Made by a program: the position numbers and the translations under genes
Source of the DNA: Anoplolepis gracilipes
Taxonomy: Eukaryota; Arthropoda; Insecta; Hymenoptera; Formicidae
Reading direction: 5' to 3'
DNA length: 64,000 nt
Assembly (NCBI RefSeq): GCF_047496725.1
Contig: NC_132975.1
Location: 15,695,501-15,759,500 of the forward strand
Part shown: piece after piece, positions 19,315 to 33,800 of the stretch
Position numbering within the stretch: position 1 is the first letter of the stretch
How the letters are laid out: the number at the start of each line of letters is the position of its first letter
Notes under the pieces: model-generated
The model's database searches: none
Told to the model about the DNA's origin: nothing
What the model saw: only the letters and a program-made list of their open reading frames with translations

Positions 19315-22300
19315 ATGAGTGAATTCAGTCGAATGGATGAAAAAAAACCTCGGGATTACAAAACTGATGACTCCATCTATTCCACCAATATGACTGTTGA
19401 CCAGGTAAGGAACTATGTATTTTATGTACATAATAATAATGGACGCAATGTTACGTTTTTTCTTTCGACAATAAGTATATTTGGGGTGCAGTCAAATTTT
19501 TCCAACCGTAGGTTAAGTAGAATTCATCTGTCTCGTTATCGACATATAGTTGTGTGTGTGTGTGTTTTTTTTTTTTTTGTTTTCATATATCACCGCTAGA
19601 GGTCAATACGATCGCTCAAGTCGCGCACTCTGGTGTCGCAAACAATGTACTAAATTCAAATTGTACGCACGAATCTGCTCGCGACCGTTACGAGTTACAA
19701 GTTACAAGCCAAAAGTCGACGCGAGAAATGGTGAGGAAATGTACATGTAATGACTTCAGATTAAAGGAATACGTATTATCGTTTTATGAATAATACGCGT
19801 AAATGTAAACACGTAATCTAAGGACAATAATGAAGTGAAGAAATTAAATCGCATTTGTTTATACTTGCTGACAATTACAGTAGAGCAAAATGGCCAAAAA
19901 GTACAAAGAGCAATGTTTTTTCAGTGTGTGTCGAGTGTGAATACAAAATATCTCAGTATCTCGTTTTATCCGTGATTTTCGTGATAAAGAGTGATTTATT
20001 TTTCACGATTTACATCACTGGGAAATATATATGTAAATAAATATATATTATATATTTATAAAATCATGAAGCTGTCTCAAATGGAAGCTCAGTTAGAAGA
20101 AAAAACGCGAAGATTGCAACAATCCAACAAGGAGAGGGATGTACTGGAGAAAGAACTGATCACTACACGATCAGAATTGGATAGCTTTAAAAGGACATTA
20201 GGTAAAATTTGATAATAATTATATCTGAATTACATATAAGAATTTATGCGATACTAAATTTATGTTTGTGGGAAAAAGCTCATATGGTCCACAATTGTTT
20301 TAAATTTGACATATGTATATCTTGGTTTAGAGTTAGAACGGCAGGAGAGAAGGGAGCTGGAAACTCGTGCTCTTGGTTTGATAAGAGATGCCAAACGTAA
20401 GTGGGAAAATGCGGAAAAAGATAAAATTGCACAATTAAATCAACATATCGCGGCACAAACTATGAAAATTACATCACTATGTACAAATAATAATGAACTA
20501 AGTTCGCACCTACAAAAAACAGAGTGCGAACTGCAAACTGCAAATGCAGAATTGGATAAGTTGCGGGTGTTTCAGGTGAGTAATATAATAGTTACAATAA
20601 TATATAATATATAACGCAGTGTAATAATATGAGAGGAATATGATTTAATTGTTCGTCAATTAATATTATTAAATTCAATAAAGATGAACTATGATTAGGA
20701 TAAATTGAAGCAATTACTGATAAAAAATTTTGAATTTATCTAGACACAATACAAGGAATCCTTGGCGAAAACGCGAGAATTAAATAGACAAAGTGTTCAA
20801 GGTGTTGAGATTAAGTTAGAGGAGATATCTACACGCGCTCATAACCAGCTGGCTGATTTACGAGCAAAATTAGATTTTGAGGCAGCAAAGAATACAGAGC
20901 TTGAGACTAGGTTACGCAATGAACAAGATTCGAATCACTGTCGGGAGTCAAGATTAAATGTTGCTCTAGAACTCGCTCAAAATGAATTAAAAGATTGTCA
21001 GGAACAACTGCGTACTATACAAGCCACATTACCAGCGAGAGATGCTGAGATTGAAACATTACGGAAACAACTGCAAGAGAGAGCACGACAGATAGATGAG
21101 CTGAAAACATCTGAACAAATGCTCACAAGTCTTCAAGAACAATTGGAAAGGATGAATCTTGAAAACGAACAGTTAAAGCAGCAATTGCAAGTGAGTATCC
21201 AAATACTTTTTTTCATTTTTCTTAATTTTTTCATAATTTAATTTAAAAACTCTGTTTATTAAAGATTACTAAGTCTGATCTAAATGAAACTATGATGAAT
21301 TTGGAGCAAAGTGAGGCACTCGCTTTAAATTTAGAGCAAGCAGCGCAAGATAAAGCTACGTTACAAAAGAGATTACAAGACTCCTTGAACAAAGAAGGTA
21401 AACAATCTTATAGAAGCAATTGAATTTAATAACTTTTTTCTCATATTGTTTTGTTATTTAATTGCAGAAGAACATTTGCGCAAGGTTTACAATTTAGAGG
21501 AATTATTAAACCGTTTGGAACACAGTGTCACAAAACTGGAAACAGAAAATGCTAGTCTTAAAGAATTGGAACAGGCACAACAAGCTACAACTTGTACAGC
21601 AATTACTGATACTACAAGTAGAAAGATTACTCATTGGCAAGAAAAAGTAGAAAAACTGGAACAACAAATTCAAGCTTTAAGAGAAGAAATGACAGTTGAG
21701 AAACAAACAGCGAAACAAGCTCAATTAGCTCTATGGAAGAAGGAAAAGGAATTATCAGATGCTAACTTGGATAAACGAATAGCTGTGAGAGAAAGTAAAA
21801 GAGCAGAGGATAAAATCAAAATGTTGCAGGAAGAAAAACAGAAATTACAAGAGAAATTAAGTAATAAAACAAAGGAAGATGAAGAGAATTTTAAAAAACT
21901 ATCGAAAGAATTAGACATTGCAAAAGTGTCATTGAATGATATTACAAGAGAAGCATCTAGGAATAAAATGCAGGCTGATTCAGCACAAAGGGTATATAAT
22001 ATTAACAGATTTATTCATAGATTATTATACATTTTTCAATTATTTATTATATATATGTATTATTTTCAAAAATTATTGAAAATTTTATTAAAATTTCTTG
22101 CTCTCTACTATAAATTAATGTTTCTTTTATTCTAGCTTCTATCTCTCGAAGTTAGTTTTTATAGGAAAGAGGAATATTTTATTTATTTTTATTTTTCAGG
22201 CTTTAACCCAAGCTAATCGTCAAATCGAGGAACTTCAGTCTTCGAGCGCATCGATACGTAGAGAATTGGATGCGGTTCGAAAGCAAATACGATCGAATCA

Positions 22301-25300
22301 AGATCGAGTCGATTCTCTGAATTCTGAGAATAGACGTTTGATGCAAATAGTTGCTAAGCATAATGGAGAAAAGACTGAACTCGAGTCCAAAGTTACGAAA
22401 TTAGAACATGATATTAAAGGCTATGAATTAAATATTGAACTTTTAAAAGAGACTTGTACAGTCTTGGAGGAACAATTGACAGATTATGAGAGATTAACGA
22501 GCGATCATGAAACGCGCGAAAATATACTGATTCAGGATAAAATGAAACTGCAAAAAGATTTGGAAGCTGCTGAAACAAAAGTACGCGAGGCACGTACCGC
22601 GCAGAACGAAGAGAAGACGCGACGATTAGCTGCCGAACGTAATGTCGAGCAATTAGAATCGGAGACAAGTGATATAGAAAGCGAAAGAAACAGCCTTATT
22701 ACCCAGAGAGATCAATACAAAAAACTTGCTCAAGAACTTAGCGCACAAATAGAACAGTTGACTATAAAGTGCGGTGGAATGGAGTATGATCTCTCGGAAA
22801 TGGGTCGCGCTTTAGAAGCCGTTAAAGCAGAGTTGAGAATTGTGAAAGAGGAGAGCAGTGAATACTTGACGAGAGTACACGAATTGAAAGAAGCGAATTT
22901 GGGACTTATGACCGATCTACAGAATAAGATAGATCAGTGTGAGGAACTTAAATCGGGGAAAGTAGAATTGGAAAATGTCTTTGAAGAGATGAGACAGTTT
23001 TATCAAGAGAGAGAGGTAAAGGCCGAAGGTACTCGGCAACAACAGACTAAATTAATCGATTACTTGCAATTAAAATTGGAAGAGTGTAGTAAGAAGAAAA
23101 AGACTATGTGTGACAAAATACTCGGGAAGCAGAAGGAAAATTTGCCTCCCATGGCTACAAGCATGCCCGTGGGATACCGTGAATTGGAGAATCAACTGGC
23201 TAAGGAACGAGCAAAGGTGAAGACACTGACGGATCAATTATTAATTCAGAAAGCTAAAAACACTTCTATCTCCGCGTCTGCACCTACCTCCCCTATGGCG
23301 CGTACAGAATGTGAAAGCAAGAGGATAAAAGATGTCACAGAAACTAGCAGCTCATCATTAATCAGACGATTATCTCCGCAAAAGATAGTAGGACACAATA
23401 TTTCACATAGATTCAATGTAGGATTACCTATGCGCGCAGGAAAATGTGCGGCATGTCCAAAGGCCATACAATTTGGAAGACGCGCTGCAACCTGTAGCAA
23501 GTGTCAAATCATGACGCATTTGGAATGCGCAGTATCTGTACCTGTGACTTGTCGTGTGCTCAATGATTTTTCCAATTATTCTCACAAAGTTCTTGGAGAC
23601 AGCAATGAAAGCTTATCCTCAATAGGAGATAGCGTCCAGACATTGGCGATAGATCAGCCGGACAAACCAGAAGATGTGGTAAGAAATCATACTTTATTCA
23701 CATTATTAGTATTTCTTATTATTTATACCACACATTGTGATTTACTTGTATGTATGTTGTGTGTACAGAATTTGCAAAGTGTAACAAAGTGTAACGAAAA
23801 TGAAGTTTCCATGGAAGGATGGGTGAAAGTGCCCGGTAGATCGAAATCTTGTTGGGAGAGAAAATATTTAAAGTTAGAAGGACCATGTTTGTGCGTCTAC
23901 GAACATCAACCATGTACAGGGATGGTACCGATTAGCCGTTTAAATTTAACAGAAAATAGTGGTTTTAACTTATCTGAGACGGTACAGCATCCCGATGTAC
24001 CAGGAACAGCAAAATCCGATATTCCATTCGTCTTTAGAATCGAATCGAACGGAACGACTTGTTGGCCTTCGGCTAGATTGGACGTTATGGCTCTCAGTCA
24101 AGCCGATAAAAGAAATTGGTTTAAAGCTATAAACGCTATTATCAGTCAAAATTCGTACACTGTATCTAAATGTAAAAAGTATCAAACTATACTCAGATTA
24201 GAAAAACATCAGGTAAGTAATGCATTTATATGAATGGCGAATACATCATATTTATTTTACAAAATAAAACCTCTTTCTTTCTTTTTCTCCTTTTTGTTTT
24301 GTGAGCTCGTATGTATCTTATATTTTTCCATATCTGCTACATCAATTACATTCGTTTTCAGTTGGATTTAAACTGCATTGTTGATTTGGGTGTGGAGAAT
24401 GCGCTTTTGCTGGGCGCAAAAGAGGGCTTATTTGCATTTACTTCAAAATCTGACACTCTTACTACTATACGCGGAGTCAAGCAAGTAAATCAGCTCTCTT
24501 TACATCAACACTTAGATGTGGCTCTAATGATAGTTGGTGAATGCAGAGAATTGGTGTATTGCAATTTGCGATTACTAAAAAATAACGCATTAGCCGCCGA
24601 TTGTTCTAAACCGGCAATTAATACGAAGAGCGTATTATCTACTTCCGATAGTTGCCATCTGTACCAATTACAAGGCGAAATACTGTGCGCCGCAACTGCG
24701 TCTCACGTAATGTACGTAGCTTTTATTAATTCGTAGAAACCTAATAAGACAATTTTTTTAAAATATGATTTCATATCAATGCAGATTGTTTAAATGGAGA
24801 ATTGAAGAAGATTCGGGAAAATTTGTCGGACTTCGTGAGCTTGAAACTCAGGAGCCTTGCAGTTGTGCCATCTTTACGTCGAATCTTCTTATTATAGGAT
24901 GTCACAAATTCTTCCAGATTGATTTACAAACTTATACTGTAGACGGTAAACAAATGTGAAATATACACGATATATTTATATGTATAACATGATCACAATA
25001 AATCGAAAATCTTCATTTTTTATAAGATTTTTACGAGTAGTATATAATTATGTAATACATTTTTTACTTTAAAAGATAAATGCTGTGGAAAAAAACAAAA
25101 TGCATTAAAGGTATATACATGTCGTTTACAGAATTCCCAGAAGAAGACAATAGTTCAATTAAAGCAGCACTTACTGGTGCAGCTAAACTTGGCATATTTC
25201 CGGTTTGCGTTTTAAATATTTCTAATACACGTGGCATAGCTGAACTTCTATTATGTTACAATGAATTTGGTGTATTTGTGGATGAAAATGGTAGAAGAAC

Positions 25301-25898
25301 TCGCGTTGTTGATCCAGTATGGAATCATTTACCATTTGCTTTTGGTAGATATCATTTCAATTATATGATTATACGTGACATTACAATTAATAAATAGTTC
25401 TATCTAATAAAACTATTTTATTTTTCAGCATTCTGCAAACCATATTTATTCATAATTCATTTCTCGTCTGTCGAGATTGTAAAACTCGATGCAGAAGCGT
25501 ACAATTCGTCGGAGAAAAGTCCTGAGCGTATATTAATCGAATTATCTAGTCCCCGTTATCTGGGTACGGCGGGCTCGGAAAAAGGAATTTACGTAGCGAC
25601 TATAAATTCTTATCTTGAATTGCTGAAGATTGACGGTTTTTCCAATATATCAATGTTGAACGGGAGTTTAACAAGTCTGGATACATTGTATGTCTTTCTT
25701 CTCTTTTAGATAAAGTTATCGATTGTATATAAATTGGAACGTTTCGATATAATATATAGGTGTCTATAAAATTATATCTATTTTTACAGAGCTCAAGAAG
25801 ATGAAAGCAGCTCGGAATTCAGTTTCACATCGAGTTTAATGGAGGCTTTAGATGGGCAGGGAAAAAAGGTACACTTTGGCGGAGTGCACAAATATTGA
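19315..25898 (+). CDS. sti: Citron/sticky homologue lacking the kinase domain
   Basis: Citron-family proteins scaffold RhoA, anillin and the central spindle at the midbody during cytokinesis. The exon model is 19315-19404, 20072-20201, 20331-20575, 20744-21190, 21265-21397, 21468-21991, 22200-23678, 23769-24212, 24362-24711, 24785-24945, 25132-25344, 25429-25687 and 25790-25898. It closes in frame at 1527 codons plus stop. Residues 30-900 are coiled coil. A C1 zinc finger (HRFNVGLPMRAGKCAAC onward) begins near residue 926, PH spans about 1029-1150, and CNH about 1165-1490. All match citron in order. No kinase domain precedes the coiled coil, and the length resembles the kinase-less vertebrate citron-N form. 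The first exon is the weakest part: its acceptor partner at 20070-20071 has a poor pyrimidine tract, and translation could instead start at the ATG at 20066. Confidence 0.88.
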
Positions 25899-27844
25899 AG
25901 TAGGTCTTGTATACGATTTATTTGATTTAATTTCACAAATTTTTTTTTCGGTTTATAAGAAACTGGCAATTTGTGTGTATGAAAACACATTCATATAATA
26001 GCAATTATTGTAAAAAATATATTATCTCTATTCTGTAGAAAAAGTAAAAGTCGAATAGAATTTATTTAATTTAAATAATATTTAATTTAAAATTATACTT
26101 TTATTATGCTTTCCTTTAATAGAAAACTTGAATGCGTAAAAGGTACAGATAAACGTATCACGAAAGAAGATCTCAAATACTCTTGCCACATGATTAACTC
26201 TCCGATTAGTTAGTCGAGTTTATTTTCCGTATGTGCAACTGCCAGCAGTAATTAATATATAATTAATATATTAATTAATATAATAATTTATTGATTTATA
26301 AATAAATAAGTTTATTTATATATAACATTATTAAATGTACTTATTTATTTATTGAATAAACGCGTTCAAGGCATTTGCAATAAAAAAATTGCATTCAATG
26401 AGTTGGCAAAATTTGCGTTGCACGCATTCATAAGCAGTCAACAAAAGGCTAAAGATTAAAGGACATATGCGATGTTTAATTATAAAACCAAATTCTGCAA
26501 CTGTGTATAATATTAAGCTTTATTTCTCGAATATAACTATTCTATTTTAGTTTCTTCTAGAACAATCTGTATTACAAAAAAATATGAAGGTAATTTTTAT
26601 TTACATACATAGAGAAAACTGTACTTAAATGATTACATTATATATAAATTAGTGTTAGTGATAGCTGCATATATAAAATTATAATATATTCTCTTTATGT
26701 ATATTAATAAAATCTTTTATATTTTTATAATTTAGCTTTTATAGACAAGAAATAAAAAAAATATGAAGACAAAATAAAGATATACTTATGCGTATATATG
26801 TATATATACACACATACACACACACATACACACATACACACATGCATATATAAAATAGCATATTTTTTTATCTACATATATTTTATACAATTTATACATG
26901 TATTTCACTAATTTGCTTCTGCAAAATTATTAGATATAATAGAACCTTGATTTTAAACATTGAAAAAACATATAATATACTGATGTATTGAATAAAATGC
27001 TGATGTAATATCGCGTTATAATCTTACATGTATACGTTAATGTAGCTAACGGAGGCCACTAACAGAGGATGCATTATGCATTCTACGATATATATTATGC
27101 GATATCCGGCAACCCTTGACTCTGTTATGTCGTATGACGAATATTCATTACTAGCTATCGGACTATACAAGAAAAGAAGGCTATTGTGTAAAAGAAATTT
27201 TATTTACGATCTATTGCGTGTAGTCGAATTCAATGTCGTTAATCAATGATATGTTTTATTTATTTATTTTGACCAGATCTATGGATATATTTCATTTTAA
27301 GGTACTTTTGTATTTCTTATATTTTTTTTAAGAATTGTTTATTATGCACACAAATAAATCTTATAATTGTAAAATTATTTCGGGTAATCGTCAGTATTAT
27401 TTATGAATAATATCAATAAGATTCTCAGGGAAATAGAGTTTTTTTGCGATTTAAAAAATTATATAATGTTTGAAGTAAATGAGAAATTCTCGAAACATAC
27501 AATAGGGTACAAGTTTATACCATGCAAAATAGGCTTCGCAAACCGAGGAAGTTCAAAGTAACAATTATTGAAATTCATATTATGAGGTAGGGGTATTCTT
27601 GATTATAAAGAGCGATGTCTTGTCTCTCACTCCTGATTCTTCGTTCATAGTTTATAGCACATGTTTGTTAAGTTTTTTTTCTCCAACGAAATTTGTCGAC
27701 TCTTTATGCGGTGCAATTAGAAAATATAATTACAAATATTGCTCGCATAATTACCAATTATAAATTGGTGAGGGAATATTTCGATAACAAATCAACAGCA
27801 GCATTTTCTTCAAATTGACGAAATTCTGAAAGAAAATTCTGAAA
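25899..27844. other. Intergenic DNA between citron homologue and FAS
   Basis: AT-rich, with CA repeats near 26808-26842. A TATAAAG string at about 27605 could be the FAS core promoter, about 240 bp before its start codon; this is weak. No coding exon seen. Confidence 0.55.
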
Positions 27845-30841
27845 ATGCCCGAGATGTCTACGACTAAGTCAACGAAGAGAATCTACAAGATGCCTGCACC
27901 TGGAGAGGAAATTGTTATCTCTGGTATCGCCGGTAGATTTCCAGACTCTAACAATATGGAGGAACTCAAGAACAATCTGTTGAATAAAGTAGACTTGGTC
28001 TCGGACGATGATCGTCGGTGGAAATTAGGTAAATAAGAAATTCAAGTTTTAATGATCAAGTATAGATAGACATGTCATTATTATTAGCGTTATTAGATTA
28101 TATCATTCCATACTTTTTTCATTAAATATAATGATTAAATTACACTACATTTATATATTTTTATCTCAGCATTGTCACATGGTATAATTAAAAATGTAAT
28201 TAAATGAAACATACAAATGTGGTGACAGCTTATTTATATTTTATATGTATTATTTCATTTAACGAATATTGTAATTGCTCGGCAGATCATCCGGATATCC
28301 CTCAACGAACTGGAAAGATTAACAATGTTGGCAAATTCGACGCTCTCTTCTTCGGGGTCCACTTTAAACAGGCCCAGACAATGGACCCGATGTGCAGAAT
28401 GTTACTGGAGCACGCTTACGAAGCTATCATTGATGCAGGAATAAATCCGAAGCAATTACGCGGATCGAGAACAGGTGTCTTTGTAGGCGCGTGTTTTTCA
28501 GAATCTGAGAAGACTTGGTTTTATGAAAAGTTACAGGTAAATCCTTATCACAGTAACGTTATGTAACATACACTTTACAAAAGATGGGTGAATCAAGAAA
28601 AAAAATCTGTAGGAATTTATCTTATTATATTGCCAATTAGCTATATTTTACCAAATTATATCATTTTTTATTTTTGCTAAGATTTAATCTAAGATTTATA
28701 ATCTATTTCTTTATTTTTTTTCTACACATTTTTTTATATTTTCTACTTATTATTTTAATAAAATGTGAGAAATTGGACTATGTGTATGAGAAATATTTTT
28801 AAATATTTTTTCTAATATATGTATATTTCCAAGTATTTTGAAATTATTTTTCAAGCTAAATTCTTTTATATGCAATTATAGATAAACGGTTTTGGAATTA
28901 CCGGATGCAGTAGAGCCATGATGGCGAATAGGATTTCCTACTGGCTGGGAGTTACAGGACCATCTTACACTTTGGATTCCGCTTGTAGCTCGAGTTTGTT
29001 CGCTCTGGAGCACGCTTACCGATGCATACAAGACGGTCAATGCGATGCCGCTATCGTAGGTGGAGCGAATCTATGTCTACATCCCTACGTATCGCTGCAA
29101 TTTTCTCGTCTTGGTACATGATCTCTTTGTCATCTCATTTCTTTAATGTATATTTATACTTTTATATGGATTAGAACATATATGGGATAAAATTTTTGCC
29201 TTGCCTTTTCACTGTAGAAGCTAAAATTTCGAATCAAGAAGAGACATTTGAATCTAGGTGACACTATTTTTTTAAACATATATATATATAATTGTGTATA
29301 TAATTTTTCAATCGACTTATCTCTTTACACAAAAATTAGCATAAATATCTTATAAGAAATAACAATTATATAATATAAACACTATAAAAAAAAATAAAAT
29401 TATTTTTTGGAACAATATACTTTGTATATTATTTTCAAATAATTTGTAATTAATGTATTGTATTAAAAAAATCACATTTAATTTATATTAATCATAATAA
29501 TAATTGCAGGATTTTTGTCGCCCGACGGTCGCTGCAAAGTCTTTGACTCTGACGCAGATGGTTACGCTCGCAGCGAGACGGTCTCTGTTGTGTATTTGCA
29601 GAAAGCGAAGCACGCGAAACGAATCTACGCCACGGTCGTCTACGGCAAGACAAATTGTGATGGTTACAAGCAGCAAGGGATCACGTTTCCGTCAAGCAAA
29701 ATGCAAGGCGTACTACTGAAAGAATGCTACGAAGATTGTGGTTTATCGCCGAGCTCTCTGTCTTATCTAGAATGCTACGGTGCCGGCTCTAAAATTGGCG
29801 ATCCTGAGGAGATCCTTGCTATTGACTCTATCTTCAGTAAAAGCAAAAAGGCTCCCCTCTTGATTGGATCTGTTAAATCGAACCTGGGTCATGCTGAACC
29901 CGCTAGCGGTCTCTGTCAAGTTGCTAAGGTAGCTTTGCATTTATATTAAAATTTTTCGAGATTTTTAGCTTAACATATCATAATTAAAAATCATAAAAAA
30001 TTTTCTCAATGTAAGTAATAATTGCGAAATTATTATTTATTAAAAAAGTTGATTATAATAAATTTAGATTTTAAAGCTATACATATATATATATACGGGG
30101 TGAGACATTTATATTGAGACGCCTAAATATATAAAAATTACAGCAAAACAAAAAGAAATGTTTCAGACAAAAGTTGTTCGTCTCGACGGAGATCATAATA
30201 TGGTACAATTGGTTTGACCTTGGGTACAGACGCTTCGAAGATTTCAAGGTTAACTTTGTTTTTTTTTAAGTGGAACCATCCTAATTTTTTTACATAAATC
30301 GATTCCTCGCATAAAAAGTTGTAAGGGTATGATGGCCAAAATTTTAAAAGTTTACGAAATATTTTATGTCTTATTTGTAGTTTTCTTTGACAAAATTTTA
30401 CATAAACTGTGAAATATCCCATAAAATACTGCATTATGTAGTATGTATATATTTTCCAATTATGTTACTTTAATACTTTTATGGATAGAAAATGAAAGGC
30501 ATCAATTAGTGTAAAGAAAACAAAGTTGTTTTTAAGAAAAAAATTTATTTTATTAAGTGCTCAAAATGATGACTATCAACTTTGATATATTTTTTAACGT
30601 TCACCAACCATTCATTCAACGTATTCAAAATCGATTTATATAAAAAATTAGGATTATTTCATTTAAAAAAGATAAAGTTGACCTTGAAATCTTTTAAGCG
30701 TCTTCATCTAAGGTCAAACCAATGGTGCTATCTTATGATCTCCTTCGAGACGAACAAGTTTTGTCTGAAATATTTCTTTTCATTTTGCTTTAATTTTTAA
30801 ATATTTATGCGTCTCAATATAATTAATATAATGCCTTATCT

Positions 30842-30886
<45 letters not shown>

Positions 30887-33800
30887 ATAATATAGATTAC
30901 ATTAAGAAGAATTACATTAAAATTAAACATTTAATTAAATGTATATCAAGTGTTGTTTAAGATTAAAAAGTTATTTTTATTGCAATTTACATTGTGCAAT
31001 TACAAATATATTTGAACACGTGACATCTGAAAAGAATATTTCAGATTCATGATATAAATTCATCAAAATGCAATATTCATTGTAGGTATTAATAGCGATG
31101 GAAACTGGTATAATACCACCTAATTTGCATTATAACCGACCGCGAGAAGGTGTGAAAGCCCTTGAAGAAGGCAGATTTAAAGTCGTTACCGAATCGACAC
31201 CTTGGGAAGGTGGTTACGCGGGGATTAATTCTTTTGGTTTCGGAGGCGCCAATTGCCATATCATACTAAAATCCAATCCGAAGAAGAAAATCAATAATGG
31301 AGCTCCATCCGATGATTTACCGAGACTAGTAACAGTATCTGGACGTACCGAAGAATCTGTCAAAGTATTCTTAAACGATGTAAGTAAAACTAATAAGAAA
31401 ATTTGAAAGAAAGTAGGATGCCGAGAAGGTTTATCACAATAAATAATATAAGTAATATAAAATGTAAAAAATAAAAAATACATTATTTGATATAGATGTT
31501 CCATTGATAGAATTATACACGATGCTACAATATCTTAAAGCATATTTTGCACGATTCGACAAAAATATTTCCTGCGAAAAAAAACAAAATTGATTTCATC
31601 AATTAGATTTATTGTCTCTGGAAAATTTATTTTCGTCTTTTGTAGATTGAGAGACATCCAGTAGACATTGAATATATTCGGCTATTGCATGACATACACA
31701 CTGATGATATTCAAGGACATTTGTATCGAGGATACACGATAGTCGGGTCAAAAACGGCGGAGCATCCTACTCGAGAGGTGGAAAATTATTTAGGAACGAC
31801 GAGACCTATCTGGTTCGTGTTTTCCGGAATGGGTTCGCAATGGCCCGGCATGGGTACGTGTTATATAATTTTTTTATATAAATAGAGATAATTATATTTT
31901 ATTTTTTATTTATATACTTTTATTAATTCTCGATTTCTATGTTGGAAATATAGGTATCCATTTGATGAAATTTCCCATCTTTGCTAAAGCCATTGAAAAA
32001 TGTGACGCTGTCTTACGGCCGCGCGGTGTAGATATTATAAACATTTTAACGAACAAGGACAAGTCTATGTTTGACAATATCTTGCATTCGTTTGTGGGTA
32101 TCGCGGCGGTACAGGTAAATACAATAATGACATTTTACTCAACATTTTACTTCTTCTAATAAGTTGTTATATTGTACATTACGAAAAAGATATCTTTGGG
32201 TTGTGCAAAAGATTAAAAAGAAATTATTATATAGAATGCGTTTCGTATTATTCTATATCGTATTCTGACTTAATATGATTTTATAGATTGGTTTAGTCGA
32301 TCTACTCACATCGGTGGGCATCGTGCCGGATAACATTATCGGTCATTCTGTCGGAGAGCTTGGTTGCGCTTACTCGGACGGAACCTTCACCGCCGAACAA
32401 ATGATCTTGTCAGCGTATTCAAGAGGTTTAGCGTCCATCGAAACAGAAGTAGTTTTTGGCTCGATGGCAGCTGTCGGTCTTGGTTACGAAGATATGAAGA
32501 ACATGTGCCCACCGGACATTGAAGTTGCTTGCCATAATGCTGTAGACAGCAGCACTATTAGCGGACCTGCAGAGTCTATGAAAAAATTCGTTGCCGAATT
32601 ACAGGTCAAATTTATTGTTTTTTAATACTTAAAGTATTATATATGTAAAGTAAAAAATTTTTTAAAATTAAAATTCTTTTTTTATCGATTTTCATCAATC
32701 GTATCAATAATATATAATTAATTATTTTATCATATAATAAAGTGTAAAGCTACGGAATAATAGTTAGTAAGAGAAGAAAAGTGAATTGATTAATATCCAA
32801 TATTTATACATATGTGTATGAAATTCTTATTTCTTTCTAATTTCTAATTGTTTTCTTGAGATATATCTGCTTTAGTTAAACATACGTATGTGTTAACCAG
32901 GCTAAGAATATCTTCGCGAAGGAGGTAAACTGCAGCAACATACCCTACCATAGTCGTTACATCGCGCCCGCCGGACCGAAATTATTGGCTTATTTAAATA
33001 AAATAATCCCTCAGCCAAAACCGCGCAGCCGAAAATGGTTGAGTACGTCCGTACCTCGCAGCAAATGGTCCACCGCGTCCGCCAAGTTGTCATCCGCCGA
33101 GTATCATACCAACAATCTCCTGAATGCTGTTTTGTTCGAAGAAACGGCCCGTATGATCCCGAAGGACGCAGTGACTATCGAAATCGCGCCCCATGGTCTA
33201 TTACAGGCGATCCTGAGGCGATCTCTCGGTTCGGGAGTCACGAACATTGCGCTCACTCAACGCGGTCACAAAGATAACTCCGAGATTGTTTTGCAAGCGA
33301 TCGGAAAGCTCTACAACAATGGACTACAGCCGAATATCGCGCGTCTTTACCCGCCTGTTGAGTTTCCGGTTAGCTGTGGTACCCCAATGATTTCGCCTTC
33401 CGTTAGGTAAGCTTGTTACTTGTTGTACAAACACTTGTTGAAACTTTGCACTTGATTACACATAAGTTACTATCCCCGTATTGATTTGAAATAAGTTGGC
33501 ATTACAACAAGTGGTATCTTGATTTTCTCCTTTTTCAATGTATCAAAATATAACTGACATTTAATTGATGTCCATTAAGTATCGATGTATAAATCGAAGA
33601 ACTAAAGAAAATTTATTTAGAATAGAATACTGTTATTGTTCTACTCTGATACACATTAGAAAGATAAATTGAATAATTTAATTTATCTTCAGATGGGAAC
33701 ATTCCGATGACTGGTATGTAACAACGTTCAAGATGCAAAAAAAAGTCACTTCTGGGGAAAGAATCGTTAATTTGACCCTGTTGAATGAAAACTTTGAATA

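Noticed and set aside
30138..30800. Two similar small ORFs on opposite strands in a FAS intron
   Set aside because: They are the two arms of one inverted-repeat element read in mirrored frames, not genes.
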